Of a stretch of 64,000 bases of DNA, positions 1 to 9,503 are shown in pieces. Source of the stretch: Ferruginibacter sp. (GTDB lineage Bacteria; Bacteroidota; Bacteroidia; Chitinophagales; Chitinophagaceae). The translations under genes were made by a program, and so were the position numbers. Each line of letters opens with the position of its first letter. Position 1 is the first letter of the stretch. Location of the stretch: contig JANYFT010000365.1 of assembly GCA_025359625.1 (NCBI GenBank), positions 23,042-87,041 of the forward strand, read 5' to 3'. The notes beneath the pieces were generated by a model, which saw nothing but the letters and a program-made list of their open reading frames with translations, searched no databases and was not told the DNA's origin.

Positions 1-776
1 GCGTGAAAAGAATATTTAAAGTCGCTGCCCGGGATAGGGAATGATTGCAATTTACTCAGGTTTATTCCAGCATCAGCAATTTTGGTAAGCACTTTAGCCA
101 GGCTGCCTTTTGAATGATCGGTATGAAAGTTAATAGAAGCTTTGTCGGCGTCAATAATTTCTTTAAAGTCTCCGGCTCTTTGCAATATTAAAAAGCGGGT
201 GTAATTATTTTTAAGCGTATGAATATTAGGCGCAATAATATCAAGATCATAAATTTCTGCGGCCAGCTTGCTTGCTATTGCAGCCACATGCTTGCTGCGG
301 TGCTGGTGTACTTGTTTGGCGCTAAGTGCCGTATCTTCTTTCTCTACCAGTTTCCAATTGTATTTATCTAAAAAACCAAAGCATTGCTGAATGGCCATAG
401 GGTGAGAATGTACTTCATTGATGTCTGCCAATTGCACACCTGGGTTTACCATTAAATGCTGGTTGATCTGTAAATAAACTTCGCCAATAATAGTAAGATC
501 GCTTTTTTGCAATAAATTGTAATTTGGTAAAATGCTGCCGGCAATAGAATTTTCTATGGCCATTATGCCTCCATTACTTTGCATTTTATCGCTGGCAATA
601 TTTATCACTTCACGAAAAGTAGAGCAGCAAACAACTTCCACATTTTTGCCGAAAAAATGCCTTGCTGCTTCCTGGTGAAAACATCCTTCAAAGCCTTGTA
701 TAGATACTTTATGCCCACTTCCGTTCCCGGTGTTATTTGTATCAGTAATATTGCCGGAATTGTGCTGATTGCTCAT
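1..776 (-). CDS. pheA: Prephenate dehydratase with C-terminal ACT region, truncated by window edge
   Basis: Manual minus-strand translation from ATG at 776: MSNQHNSGNITDTNNTGNGSGHKVSIQGFEGCFHQEAARHFFGKNVEVV...GGIMAIENSIAGSILPNY...HQHRSKHVAAIASKLAAEIYDL...NNYTRFLIL. Open to position 1; not in the ORF track because it has no stop inside the window. Confidence 0.88.
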   Translation of the reverse strand, partial: MSNQHNSGNITDTNNTGNGSGHKVSIQGFEGCFHQEAARHFFGKNVEVVCCSTFREVINIASDKMQSNGGIMAIENSIAGSILPNYNLLQKSDLTIIGEVYLQINQHLMVNPGVQLADINEVHSHPMAIQQCFGFLDKYNWKLVEKEDTALSAKQVHQHRSKHVAAIASKLAAEIYDLDIIAPNIHTLKNNYTRFLILQRAGDFKEIIDADKASINFHTDHSKGSLAKVLTKIADAGINLSKLQSFPIPGSDFKYSFH

Positions 777-837
777 TTACCACTAATTTAAATAGCTGTC
801 TTTATATATATTGTTCTTTATGTCTTAGCTATAAACA

Positions 838-872
838 AAAATCCCGACCTATTTAGCCGGGATTCTTTTTAT
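838..872 (-). terminator. Rho-independent-like hairpin (AATCCCG...CGGGATT followed by T-run on minus strand)
   Basis: aaaaatcccgacctatttagccgggattcttttt; inverted repeat with T tracts. Confidence 0.6.
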
Positions 873-1108
873 GTTAATCTGTTTTTATTTTTTCAGTGCT
901 TAACAAAAGACTCCCGTTCTATTTTTAAAATAGAAACTAAAATAAAATCGGGTGTTTGTTGTTATATTTTTCATTTGAAAATCGAAAGTAGGGCAATAAA
1001 TTGAATCAGCCAATATTTTTCCAATAATTATCTGGATAGTTTGAAAAAATATCATTGAACCTGCAATTTGCTTTAATATTTTTTACATGACATAATATTA
1101 AAATAGAC

Positions 1109-1130
1109 GCCCCTAAGAATAGGGGCGACT
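1109..1130 (-). terminator. Hairpin CGCCCCT-AAGAAT-AGGGGCG downstream of the small lipoprotein gene
   Basis: Perfect 7-bp inverted repeat about 75 bp 3' of the minus-strand CDS 1206-1424. Confidence 0.5.
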
Positions 1131-1205
1131 TTAACGATTGCTTGCCATATGAAAATTTTTATATAAAACCGGTGTTATTTACAAGCAACCTAACCGGCCT
1201 GATCA

Positions 1206-1424
1206 TTACATTTTTTTAGCTGAATCCATTTTCTTATCCATCTTCTTTGCAGCAGAATCAATTTTAACAGCAGCAGAATCTATCTTCTCAATTGCAGGAG
1301 TTGCAGCTTTAATTGAATCAGCAATTCTTGCAGAATCAATAGAAGTTGTTGCAGGTGTTTCTGTAGAATTGTTACAAGCTGTAAAAGAAGCAGCGATAGC
1401 TAATACGAAAAGTACTTTTTTCAT
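1206..1424 (-). CDS. Small lipoprotein with repeated DSA(A)-type motif
   Basis: MKKVLFVLAIAASFTACNNS: signal peptide and lipobox-like Cys, followed by low-complexity IDSA/MDSAKKM repeats. Confidence 0.65.
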   Translation of the reverse strand: MKKVLFVLAIAASFTACNNSTETPATTSIDSARIADSIKAATPAIEKIDSAAVKIDSAAKKMDKKMDSAKKM

Positions 1425-1464
1425 TTTTTGAGTTTTAATTTGTTATTTATACCCGTTAATACAA

Positions 1465-2121
1465 TTGGTTAAAAAAGGTAACCCAACTTTTTTAAAATAT
1501 TTTTTTTTCGTTGCTTTGGGTTACTATTGCACCCTATTACGTATTAATATAAGACTGGTGAATACTATAGAACAAGATCAATCATTATTGAAGGGATTAG
1601 CTGAAAACGATAAAAATTCTATTGAAACTATTTATCGTTTGAATTATTCGATGATTCAAACCTTTGTATTAAATAACAACGGTTCTGTAGATGATGCCCG
1701 TGATATTTTTCAGGAAGCGATGGTTGTGTTGTATGAAAAATCAAGAGCAACAACATTTTCCCTAAGCTGTCAAATTAAAACTTATGTATATTCCATATGC
1801 CGGCGTTTATGGCTTAAAAGATTGCAACAACTTAGTAAATTCAGTACACAAGTTGAAAGTCTGGAAGATACTGTAACTGTTGATGAGGAAATTGAAGAGC
1901 ACGAAAAGATAAACAATGATTTTATTATAATGGAACATGCCCTGGGTAAAATTGGGGAGCCTTGTAAAAGTTTGCTGGATGCTTATTACCTGCAAAAAAA
2001 GAATATGGTTGAAATAGCAGGAGAATTTGGTTACACCAATGCAGACAATGCAAAAACACAGAAGTATAAGTGTTTGATTAGATTGAAAAAATTATTTTTT
2101 GCACAATATAAAAACGCATAA
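1465..2121 (+). CDS. RNA polymerase sigma factor, sigma-70/ECF-like (start may be downstream, about 1557)
   Basis: Sigma region 2-like segment (ETIYRLNYSMIQTFVLNNNGSVDDARDIFQEAMVVLYEKSR) and a C-terminal HTH-like region (MVEIAGEFGYTNADNAKTQKYKCLIRLKKLF). Confidence 0.8.
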   Translation: MVKKGNPTFLKYFFFVALGYYCTLLRINIRLVNTIEQDQSLLKGLAENDKNSIETIYRLNYSMIQTFVLNNNGSVDDARDIFQEAMVVLYEKSRATTFSLSCQIKTYVYSICRRLWLKRLQQLSKFSTQVESLEDTVTVDEEIEEHEKINNDFIIMEHALGKIGEPCKSLLDAYYLQKKNMVEIAGEFGYTNADNAKTQKYKCLIRLKKLFFAQYKNA

Positions 2122-2126
2122 TTGAG

Positions 2127-3227
2127 ATGGAAGACATTTTACTTTTAGAAACTGTGGAGCGTTACCTGTCCGGAGATATGTCTGCGGAAGAAGTTGTAGT
2201 TTTTGAAGACCTCCGTAAAAAAAATGCAGATGTTGACCAGATGGTAGTTGAGCACACCTACTTTTTACAGGGACTGGATAAATATGGCGTAATTAAATCT
2301 TTTAAACATTCGCTGCATGAAGTGGAAGCTAACCTTTACAATGAAGGAATTTTTGACGCACCAAAATTAACCAGCAAGAAAATGGTTGTTAATTTTTGGA
2401 ATAAGTATAAACGCAACATGGCAGTTGCCGCCTCTATTGCGGGTTTTATATCACTGCTTACGCTTGGCTTAATGATCACTTACACAAAAAAATATAGCAA
2501 TGACCATTATGTCGATTTGGTAAAAGAACTGATTAAAACAAACACAGACGTATCTAAACTAAAGAACAATCATGTAATCCGTCCTGTTAATGAAAAGCCT
2601 GAACCTAAAGTAGATTTCAGGGGCACGGGATTTTTAATTGATGGTAAAGGTTACCTTGTTACCAACGCCCATGTTATTAGCAAGATGAAAAATATTTATG
2701 TAGAAAATACCAAAGGCCAATTTTTTGCTACTGCTACTGTTTACACCGACAACAATGTTGATCTGGCTATTTTAAAGATAAACGATACTGCTTTTAAAGT
2801 TATTACCAGCTTACCCTATAGCATTAAGAAAGCCAATTCAGATCTTGGTGAGCAATTTTTTACTTTGGGTTTTCCACGTGATGAAATTGTATATGGCGAG
2901 GGTTATGTGAGCGCCAAATCGGGGAACGATGGAGACACTACCTCATACCAGTTAACAGTATCTGCCAACCCCGGTAATAGTGGAGGCCCCGTTATTAACA
3001 GCAACGGAGAAATAATTGGAATTATTACTGCCAAAGATTCAAAAGCGGATGGTGTTGTTTATGCCGCTAAATCAAAAAACATTTTTAAACTATTGGATAA
3101 ACTGAAAAAAGAGGACAATAGATATGAATTAATAAAAACGCCGGTCAATACAAATTTAAAAGGATTGGAAAGAACACAGCAGGTAAAGAAAATGGAGGAA
3201 TTTGTTTACATGGTTGTTGGAAATTAA
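2127..3227 (+). CDS. Membrane-anchored trypsin-like serine protease with anti-sigma-like cytoplasmic N-terminus
   Basis: N-term VERYLSGDMSAEEVVVFEDL resembles anti-sigma N-termini; one TM (MAVAASIAGFISLLTLGLMITY); catalytic triad motifs TNAHV, NNVDLAIL and NPGNSGGPV. Confidence 0.82.
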   Translation: MEDILLLETVERYLSGDMSAEEVVVFEDLRKKNADVDQMVVEHTYFLQGLDKYGVIKSFKHSLHEVEANLYNEGIFDAPKLTSKKMVVNFWNKYKRNMAVAASIAGFISLLTLGLMITYTKKYSNDHYVDLVKELIKTNTDVSKLKNNHVIRPVNEKPEPKVDFRGTGFLIDGKGYLVTNAHVISKMKNIYVENTKGQFFATATVYTDNNVDLAILKINDTAFKVITSLPYSIKKANSDLGEQFFTLGFPRDEIVYGEGYVSAKSGNDGDTTSYQLTVSANPGNSGGPVINSNGEIIGIITAKDSKADGVVYAAKSKNIFKLLDKLKKEDNRYELIKTPVNTNLKGLERTQQVKKMEEFVYMVVGN

Positions 3228-3246
3228 AATATTAAATCCCGAAAGC

Positions 3247-3283
3247 AAAAAAAGCGACCTGGTAAAACAGGCCGCTTTTTTAT
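3247..3283 (+). terminator. Hairpin terminator AAAAGCGacCTGgtaaaaCAGgcCGCTTTT
   Basis: Inverted repeat plus T-run just after the protease stop codon. Confidence 0.7.
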
Positions 3284-3374
3284 GTTATTACAGAATACTA
3301 ATTGTATTTATATTTGTATTAATAATTGCTATTGTGAAAAAAAATCCTGAAAAGTAATTGTGTTATAGATTGTC

Positions 3375-4277
3375 TTACACCCATAATGAAGCAGGGTATT
3401 CCCCATCTGCAACCAGTTTATCAACGCTTGCTTTTACTTCCGGCGCATCTTCTTTATAAGTAACCCCAAACCATTGTGCCGACGTAGGTATCACTTTTAC
3501 ACTGCCTTCTTTATTTTTTACCACTTTATCAACTACCAGCGGAATAAAAAATTCACCTTTTGGGTTGTGCAGCTCCCTGTCTAAAAATTCGCCAAAATAA
3601 TTTTCGCTTTGGGTTATAAAGTTGGGAGAAAATGCAAAGAAATTCATACTCACGCTGGAGTCTTCGCTTACTTCGTGCAAACCATCCTGGTCTTCGTAAG
3701 TTATAATGCCTTTATCATTGCGAAAGATGCTTGTACGTTCATTGATATCCACCAGGTTATTTTCATTGTCTATTTTACACACACCACGGCTTACACTACC
3801 ATTATCGCTGAGCGTTTTCTTTAACTCATACCCAATAATGGCATAATTGTTATCAGCCACTTTAGTGGTTAAAAAATCATACGCTTTTTCAAAACCTTCC
3901 CTGCCATAAAAATCATCTGCATTGATTACAGCAAAAGGTTCATTCACTATTCCCTTGCAACAGAGCACTGCATGTGCTGTACCCCAGGGTTTTTTTCTTT
4001 CCTCAGGTATTTGCCTGGCACCAACATATTTCGACAATTCCTGAAAAGCAAAATCAACTTTAATTTTCCCTTCCAGCTTGGCTGAAAATGTTTCTTTAAA
4101 CATATCCAGAAATTCTTCACGGATAAGAAATACCACTTTGCCAAATCCTGCACGGATGGCATCATAAATGGAATATTCCATAATGGTTTCACCGCTTGGG
4201 CCAAAACCCTGAACCTGTTTCATACTGCCATAGCGGCTGGCCATACCTGCTGCTAATACTACAAGAGTTGGTTTCAT
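3375..4277 (-). CDS. NTP transferase / nucleotide-sugar pyrophosphorylase-like protein
   Basis: MKPTLVVLAAGMASRYGSMKQ (LAAGxxxR signature), VINADDFYG. Confidence 0.78.
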   Translation of the reverse strand: MKPTLVVLAAGMASRYGSMKQVQGFGPSGETIMEYSIYDAIRAGFGKVVFLIREEFLDMFKETFSAKLEGKIKVDFAFQELSKYVGARQIPEERKKPWGTAHAVLCCKGIVNEPFAVINADDFYGREGFEKAYDFLTTKVADNNYAIIGYELKKTLSDNGSVSRGVCKIDNENNLVDINERTSIFRNDKGIITYEDQDGLHEVSEDSSVSMNFFAFSPNFITQSENYFGEFLDRELHNPKGEFFIPLVVDKVVKNKEGSVKVIPTSAQWFGVTYKEDAPEVKASVDKLVADGEYPASLWV

Positions 4278-4422
4278 TCTTTATGTAAATTTTATTCCTG
4301 CCTTTTACAGGAGATGGTTAAATATGATATTCTATAAATTTTATTGCAATTAAGATTAATCAACTAAATTAGATTGAGTTGTATATTAACGGGTACGAAA
4401 TTAATCTAATCAGTTTACAAAA

Positions 4423-5319
4423 ATGCTTTTCAATACTTCAAATATATTTATTGACACTATAGCAAACGATTGCCTGAGCGAAAAAAAAATAAGCTTATCT
4501 GTTGTAAGGCTTGATAAAATTCATCCAATTGTGTCTGGTAATAAATTATTTAAGTTGCATTATTTTTTAGAGGAAGCCATGACATTGCTTATACCCGGTA
4601 TAGTTACTTTTGGCGGTGCTTATTCTAATCATTTAGTGGCTACGGCCTTTGCCTGCAAAACAAGCGGGTTAAAAAGTGCGGCCCTTGTAAGAGGTGAAAA
4701 ACCTGCAAAATTATCGCCTACTTTAATAACCTGTATTGCCTATGATATGCAACTCCATTTTATTTCAAGAACCGAATATGAGCAAAAAGAAAAACCTGCA
4801 TTTATAGAAAAAATATTGCAACAGTTTAAAGGTTTTATGGTAGTCCCGGAAGGAGGTTATCATCCAAAAGGGGCTGCTGGCGCTGCTTTGATAAACAATT
4901 TTATTGTAGAAGATACCACCCACATTTGCAGTGCAGTAGGTACCGCCACTACCCTTGCAGGGCTAATAACAGGGGCAAAACAAAATCAACGGGTTATCGG
5001 TATACCTGTTTTAAAAGACATGAACGATATTGCCGGAAGAATAAGTTACTTAGCCAATACGACTCACCAGTTTCAATTGCTGGATGGTTATCATTTTGGC
5101 GGATATGCAAAAAAAACACCAGAGCTTATCCGTTTTATGAATCATTTATATGAGCAATATAAATTACCAACAGACTTTGTTTACACTGCCAAAATGATGT
5201 ATGCGGTTATGGATTGTATAGAGAAAGATTTTTTTGCTCCAGGCAGTAAAATAACCTGCCTGCATACCGGCGGTTTACAGGGCAATGCATCTTTACCTTC
5301 GGGCACTTTAATTTTCTGA
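4423..5319 (+). CDS. PLP-dependent 1-aminocyclopropane-1-carboxylate deaminase / D-cysteine desulfhydrase family
   Basis: RLDKIHPIVSGNKLFKLHYFLEEA; TFGGAYSNHLVATA; SAVGTATTLAGL; LHTGGLQG. Confidence 0.82.
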   Translation: MLFNTSNIFIDTIANDCLSEKKISLSVVRLDKIHPIVSGNKLFKLHYFLEEAMTLLIPGIVTFGGAYSNHLVATAFACKTSGLKSAALVRGEKPAKLSPTLITCIAYDMQLHFISRTEYEQKEKPAFIEKILQQFKGFMVVPEGGYHPKGAAGAALINNFIVEDTTHICSAVGTATTLAGLITGAKQNQRVIGIPVLKDMNDIAGRISYLANTTHQFQLLDGYHFGGYAKKTPELIRFMNHLYEQYKLPTDFVYTAKMMYAVMDCIEKDFFAPGSKITCLHTGGLQGNASLPSGTLIF

Positions 5320-5337
5320 TTTGTTTTAACAGCATGT

Positions 5338-5345
5338 TATATTTG
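5338..5345 (+). promoter_or_regulatory. Bacteroidota-type -7 promoter element TATATTTG
   Basis: Matches TAnnTTTG about 40 bp upstream of ATG 5386; the -33 match is weak. Confidence 0.4.
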
Positions 5346-5385
5346 TAGCTTAAAAAATTTTACCTTTCCTGCGTTTAAAACAATT

Positions 5386-6249
5386 ATGCAAAAAAAGCTT
5401 CTGTTTGTTTTTATGTTAACTGTGGCATTTGCCGGCAATACGTTTGCACAGGATACATTGCCCAGGATTTCGGTAAAAAATATTAGTAGCCAAATAATTA
5501 TTAGCTGGAAAAATAATTACGGTGCCAACATCAGCAATATAAATATTCAACGTTCGCACGATAGTTTAAAAAACTTTATCACCATCGGCACAGTATTAAA
5601 TCCATTAAATAAAGAGAACGGTTATGTAGACAGAAGCGCAACCAATCCCAATATGTTTTACCGGATATTTGTGGCATTTGAAGGAGGGACTTATTTCTTT
5701 TCTCATTCGCACAAACCCGTAATTGATATTCCCGAAAAACTAGCAACTGACACTACTTACAAACCGGAAATGGCGCCCGCCAACAAAGAGGTGATTGATA
5801 CCGCAAACAAACCGGCATCAGACAATTTTACGAAACAACTAATTGAAAATACGGGTTCGGAACGTATGGCTGTACCTGCTAAAGGACAAGATCTTATTCC
5901 TGCAAGAAAATTTCCCAAACTAATAAAACCGATGGGTTTTGTACCTAGTAAATTTATATATGCAAATAAAGAGAATAACCTTATCATCAGTTTACCTGAT
6001 TACGATAAAGTAAAATTTTCGCTGCGTTTTTTTGATGATAAGGACAGGCCGGTTTTTGAAATAAAAAAAATTACTGAACCTTACCTGATAGTAGAAAAAG
6101 TAAATTTCCGGCACACGGGCTGGTTCTATTATCATTTGTATGATGATGGTATTTTGCTGGAAAAATATAAATTCTTTATTGGTAAAGATGGCTGGGTTGG
6201 GTCACCCCCACCGGAAACAAAAAATTCAACAACCGAAGAGCAGCATTAA
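5386..6249 (+). CDS. Secreted hypothetical protein with fibronectin-like N-terminal segment
   Basis: Signal peptide MQKKLLFVFMLTVAFAGNTFAQ; PRISVKNISSQIIISWKNNYGANISNINIQRS. Confidence 0.6.
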   Translation: MQKKLLFVFMLTVAFAGNTFAQDTLPRISVKNISSQIIISWKNNYGANISNINIQRSHDSLKNFITIGTVLNPLNKENGYVDRSATNPNMFYRIFVAFEGGTYFFSHSHKPVIDIPEKLATDTTYKPEMAPANKEVIDTANKPASDNFTKQLIENTGSERMAVPAKGQDLIPARKFPKLIKPMGFVPSKFIYANKENNLIISLPDYDKVKFSLRFFDDKDRPVFEIKKITEPYLIVEKVNFRHTGWFYYHLYDDGILLEKYKFFIGKDGWVGSPPPETKNSTTEEQH

Positions 6250-6253
6250 GCCT

Positions 6254-7045
6254 TTACTGTAATGCTGCACCAAACACTTTTTCAAAATTTGCTTTCACCT
6301 TGTTTTTTGCATCTTCATAATCAACAAAACGGTTTAACTCTTTTTGCAGGGATGTTACTTTTTTATTTTCTATGCCACAGGGAATAATGGTATTGAAATA
6401 ACTAAGGTCGGTGTTAACATTAAATGCAAAGCCATGCATGGTAATCCAGCGGCTGCAACGCACACCCATGGCACAAATTTTTCTTTCGCTGCCGGGTATA
6501 CCAGCATTTATCCATACCCCTGTTTCACCTTTGCTGCGTTCGCCTTTTAAACCATATTCCTGTAGGGTAAGTATAATCACTTCTTCCAGTGAACGAAGGT
6601 ATTTGCCAATATCTGTATAATATTTTTCCAGGTCAATGATAGGATACCCAACAATTTGTTGTGGCCCGTGGAAAGTAATATCTCCTCCCCTGTTGGTTTT
6701 AAAATATTGTATGCCTTTTAGCGCCATTTCTTCTTCGCTAATTAAAATATTTTCAGCATGTCCGCTTTTACCTAAAGTTAATACTGGCGGGTGTTCGCAT
6801 AAAAGAAAATGATGCTGCGTTGCAGGTATTGTTTGTTCTCCTCGTAAATCAGCATTGATAGTCTGCTGGGCCTTACCCGGCTCTAAATTAGTATTTGCAA
6901 GTTCTCTTTTTCTTAGTAAAGATTTAATACCCACATTTTGCTGAAACAATCGCTCCTGATAATCCCAGGCCGACTGGTAATCAATTAAACCTAAATCTTT
7001 AAACAATACAATCTGCTTATCCAAGGTAATTAGTTTATTTTGCAA
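6254..7045 (-). CDS. lipB: Octanoyltransferase (lipoate-protein ligase B)
   Basis: EHPPVLTLGKSGHAENIL; RGGDITFHGPQQIVGYPIIDL; GVWINAG...KICAMGVRCSRWITMHGFAFNV. Confidence 0.93.
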   Translation of the reverse strand: MQNKLITLDKQIVLFKDLGLIDYQSAWDYQERLFQQNVGIKSLLRKRELANTNLEPGKAQQTINADLRGEQTIPATQHHFLLCEHPPVLTLGKSGHAENILISEEEMALKGIQYFKTNRGGDITFHGPQQIVGYPIIDLEKYYTDIGKYLRSLEEVIILTLQEYGLKGERSKGETGVWINAGIPGSERKICAMGVRCSRWITMHGFAFNVNTDLSYFNTIIPCGIENKKVTSLQKELNRFVDYEDAKNKVKANFEKVFGAALQ

Positions 7046-7169
7046 AGTTAATTGAATCGGGTATCATCTAATAAGCAGTGTAGCAGTAGGGAGTATTGAA
7101 TAAAAAGAATAAAACATCAGGTATCAATTAAGCATCATCAATTATCAATTAAAAATTATCAATAAAAAA

Positions 7170-8231
7170 ATGACCAACGAAATAATAGCCACCGCTGAAG
7201 AAGACCTGCAGGAAAATGAAGAGTTGTATGAAAGACTGGTGATTGAAATTGCCAAAGGGCAGGAAGCTCTTCGCATTGATAAATTTTTAATGCATCGCAT
7301 TGAAGGTGCCACCCGCAATAAAATTCAGCAGGGTATTGATAATGAAATGGTGCTGGTGAATGATAAGCCGATAAAGGCTAATTATAAAGTGAAGCCTTAC
7401 GATAAAATTATAGTTTTCGATAACCGCCATCCCGAAAGCAATAATATTATTCCAGAAAATATGCCGCTTAATATTGTGTTTGAAGATGAGGATGTTTTAC
7501 TCATCAACAAACCTGCAGGGCTTGTGGTGCATCCCGGCAGCGGCAATCCCAATGGCACTCTGATTAATGGTGTTGCTTATTATTTACAGCAGCAAAATCC
7601 TGAGCTGGAAGAAAATGGGTTACCCCGTTTTGGGATGGTACACCGGATAGATAAAAACACTACCGGTTTATTGGTGCTGGCCAAAACGCCCAAGGCCATG
7701 ACGGACCTTGCCAAACAATTTTTTAATCATACTGTACACCGCCGCTACATTGCTTTGGTATGGGGCGATTTTGAAGAGAACGAAGGCACCATCCGTGGCC
7801 ATGTGGGCCGCCACCAGCGTTTTAGAAAATTATTTACTACCTACCCTGATGGCGAGCATGGCAAAGAAGCCATCACTCATTATAAAGTGCTGGAACGTTT
7901 TAATTATGTAACACTGATAGAATGTCGCCTTGAAACGGGCCGCACACACCAGATACGGGTACACATGCAATACATTGGCCACCCTTTATTTAATGATGAT
8001 TTTTATGGTGGCGATAAAATTGTAAAAGGTACCATCTTTACCAAATACAAACAGTTTGTAGATAATTGTTTTGCCCTTTGCCAACGGCAAGCATTACATG
8101 CTAAGGAGTTGGGCTTTACACATCCTACTACCAAACAACCCATTTTATTTGAAAGTAATTTACCCGATGATATGTTGGCCGTTATTGAAAAATGGAGAAA
8201 GTACAGTGAAAATAAAAATGATATTGGGTAA
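7170..8231 (+). CDS. RluA/RluD family 23S rRNA pseudouridine synthase
   Basis: S4-like N-term; INKPAGLVVHPGSGN; GMVHRIDKNTTGLLVLAKT; ECRLETGRTHQIRVHMQYIGHPL. Confidence 0.92.
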   Translation: MTNEIIATAEEDLQENEELYERLVIEIAKGQEALRIDKFLMHRIEGATRNKIQQGIDNEMVLVNDKPIKANYKVKPYDKIIVFDNRHPESNNIIPENMPLNIVFEDEDVLLINKPAGLVVHPGSGNPNGTLINGVAYYLQQQNPELEENGLPRFGMVHRIDKNTTGLLVLAKTPKAMTDLAKQFFNHTVHRRYIALVWGDFEENEGTIRGHVGRHQRFRKLFTTYPDGEHGKEAITHYKVLERFNYVTLIECRLETGRTHQIRVHMQYIGHPLFNDDFYGGDKIVKGTIFTKYKQFVDNCFALCQRQALHAKELGFTHPTTKQPILFESNLPDDMLAVIEKWRKYSENKNDIG

Positions 8232-8648
8232 ATATTTTAAAAATTCTATGTAGGCTTGGTTTATTTAAAGATGGATGCAAGTAATAAAAATACTCACTTG
8301 TGGAATTTGTGGAAGCAGTAAGACAATTTATTTTTAATTACCGATAAAGAATTGGTCAAGAAATAAAATGGAATGCTCCTTATTTTTCTTTTATTGCAGG
8401 GAAATTATACCACTCAATCCATAAGAATGTAAAAGATATATTGTAGTATTTAACCTGTTTAAAAAAAATTGCATCCCCTTGGCTTTCCAACCGGGGCAAA
8501 GGTAAACGACCAATCAGGTTTACGGGAAGGCGACAAAGCAGACGGAAGAAAGATAGCCATGTTTTATAGCATGGAAGGCGTAAAATTGAAAGAGAAGATA
8601 ATGAAAAAAGTTATAAAAAGTTGGCTGAAAATATTGAACAAATAAAAC

Positions 8649-9128
8649 TCATACCCTTTCAATTTTACAGATATAACAGCATGCTTCCGCACTGCGTGCA
8701 GGCAGGTATACCACTTCAGGATGTTCATCAAATATTTTCATAATCAGTTCGTCCACATCATCGTCACCAACCAGTTGCGCAATTACCATCATTTGCCATT
8801 TATCATAACCTATAAGTGTTAAATGAAAGTGCTCCTTATCCATTTTTATTGCTGGTGGAAAACGATGAATGTCTTTATATGCTTCCACCTCTTCTTTATT
8901 AATAAATATCGGCCCTGGCTGATTAAATGCGTTGCCAACCATAAATGGATTGTGGGATAAAAGTAACCGCATATCTTCACCTGTTGTAAAAGGTTGCAAA
9001 GAAACCCTGCAGGGGCCTCTTCCGGTTGCCACCTGTTCAATTAAGGTATTGACAAAATAATCCATTTTTGTTTTCCGAATTTTTTGTGCATATTCCGCAC
9101 TTAAAGGAACAATCCTAAATGGTTTCAT
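8649..9128 (-). CDS. DUF1203-like protein
   Basis: FRIVPLSAEYAQKIR...GPCRVSLQPFTTGEDMRLLLSHNPF...GPIFINKEEVEAY...AEACCYICKIERV. Confidence 0.65.
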   Translation of the reverse strand: MKPFRIVPLSAEYAQKIRKTKMDYFVNTLIEQVATGRGPCRVSLQPFTTGEDMRLLLSHNPFMVGNAFNQPGPIFINKEEVEAYKDIHRFPPAIKMDKEHFHLTLIGYDKWQMMVIAQLVGDDDVDELIMKIFDEHPEVVYLPARSAEACCYICKIERV

Positions 9129-9503
9129 TTGTAAAATTTTAGTTCTGCAAAGTTGTACAAATGGGTGCAGAAGAAAAACCCGAAACTTGCTATGTTATGG
9201 TTGTAATTGGGGATATAATCCTGCAATAAAAAGAGCGAGAATGCCGCTGTTAAACTTTATCACAAACAGCAAGAGACTGCACCATAAAAAATTATTATTA
9301 TAAACGGGCTAGCATTGTTTCAAAGCACTAATAATAAACTCAGCCATCTTTTTTAAAAGCGGCTGTATTATATTTTGAACATGCATCCTGTGACTTGGTT
9401 CTTAATACTTCGTAAGGATATTACTCTTTATTTTTTTATAGGATAAAACGGAAAAATAATAAAAAAAAGGATAAGGCCATTTTGTTTTAACTTCAAATTT
9501 ATT

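Noticed and set aside
3947-4204. 85-aa ORF MAQAVKPLWNIPFMMPS... overlapping the nucleotidyltransferase
   Set aside because: Same-strand out-of-frame ORF inside a gene with strong family motifs.
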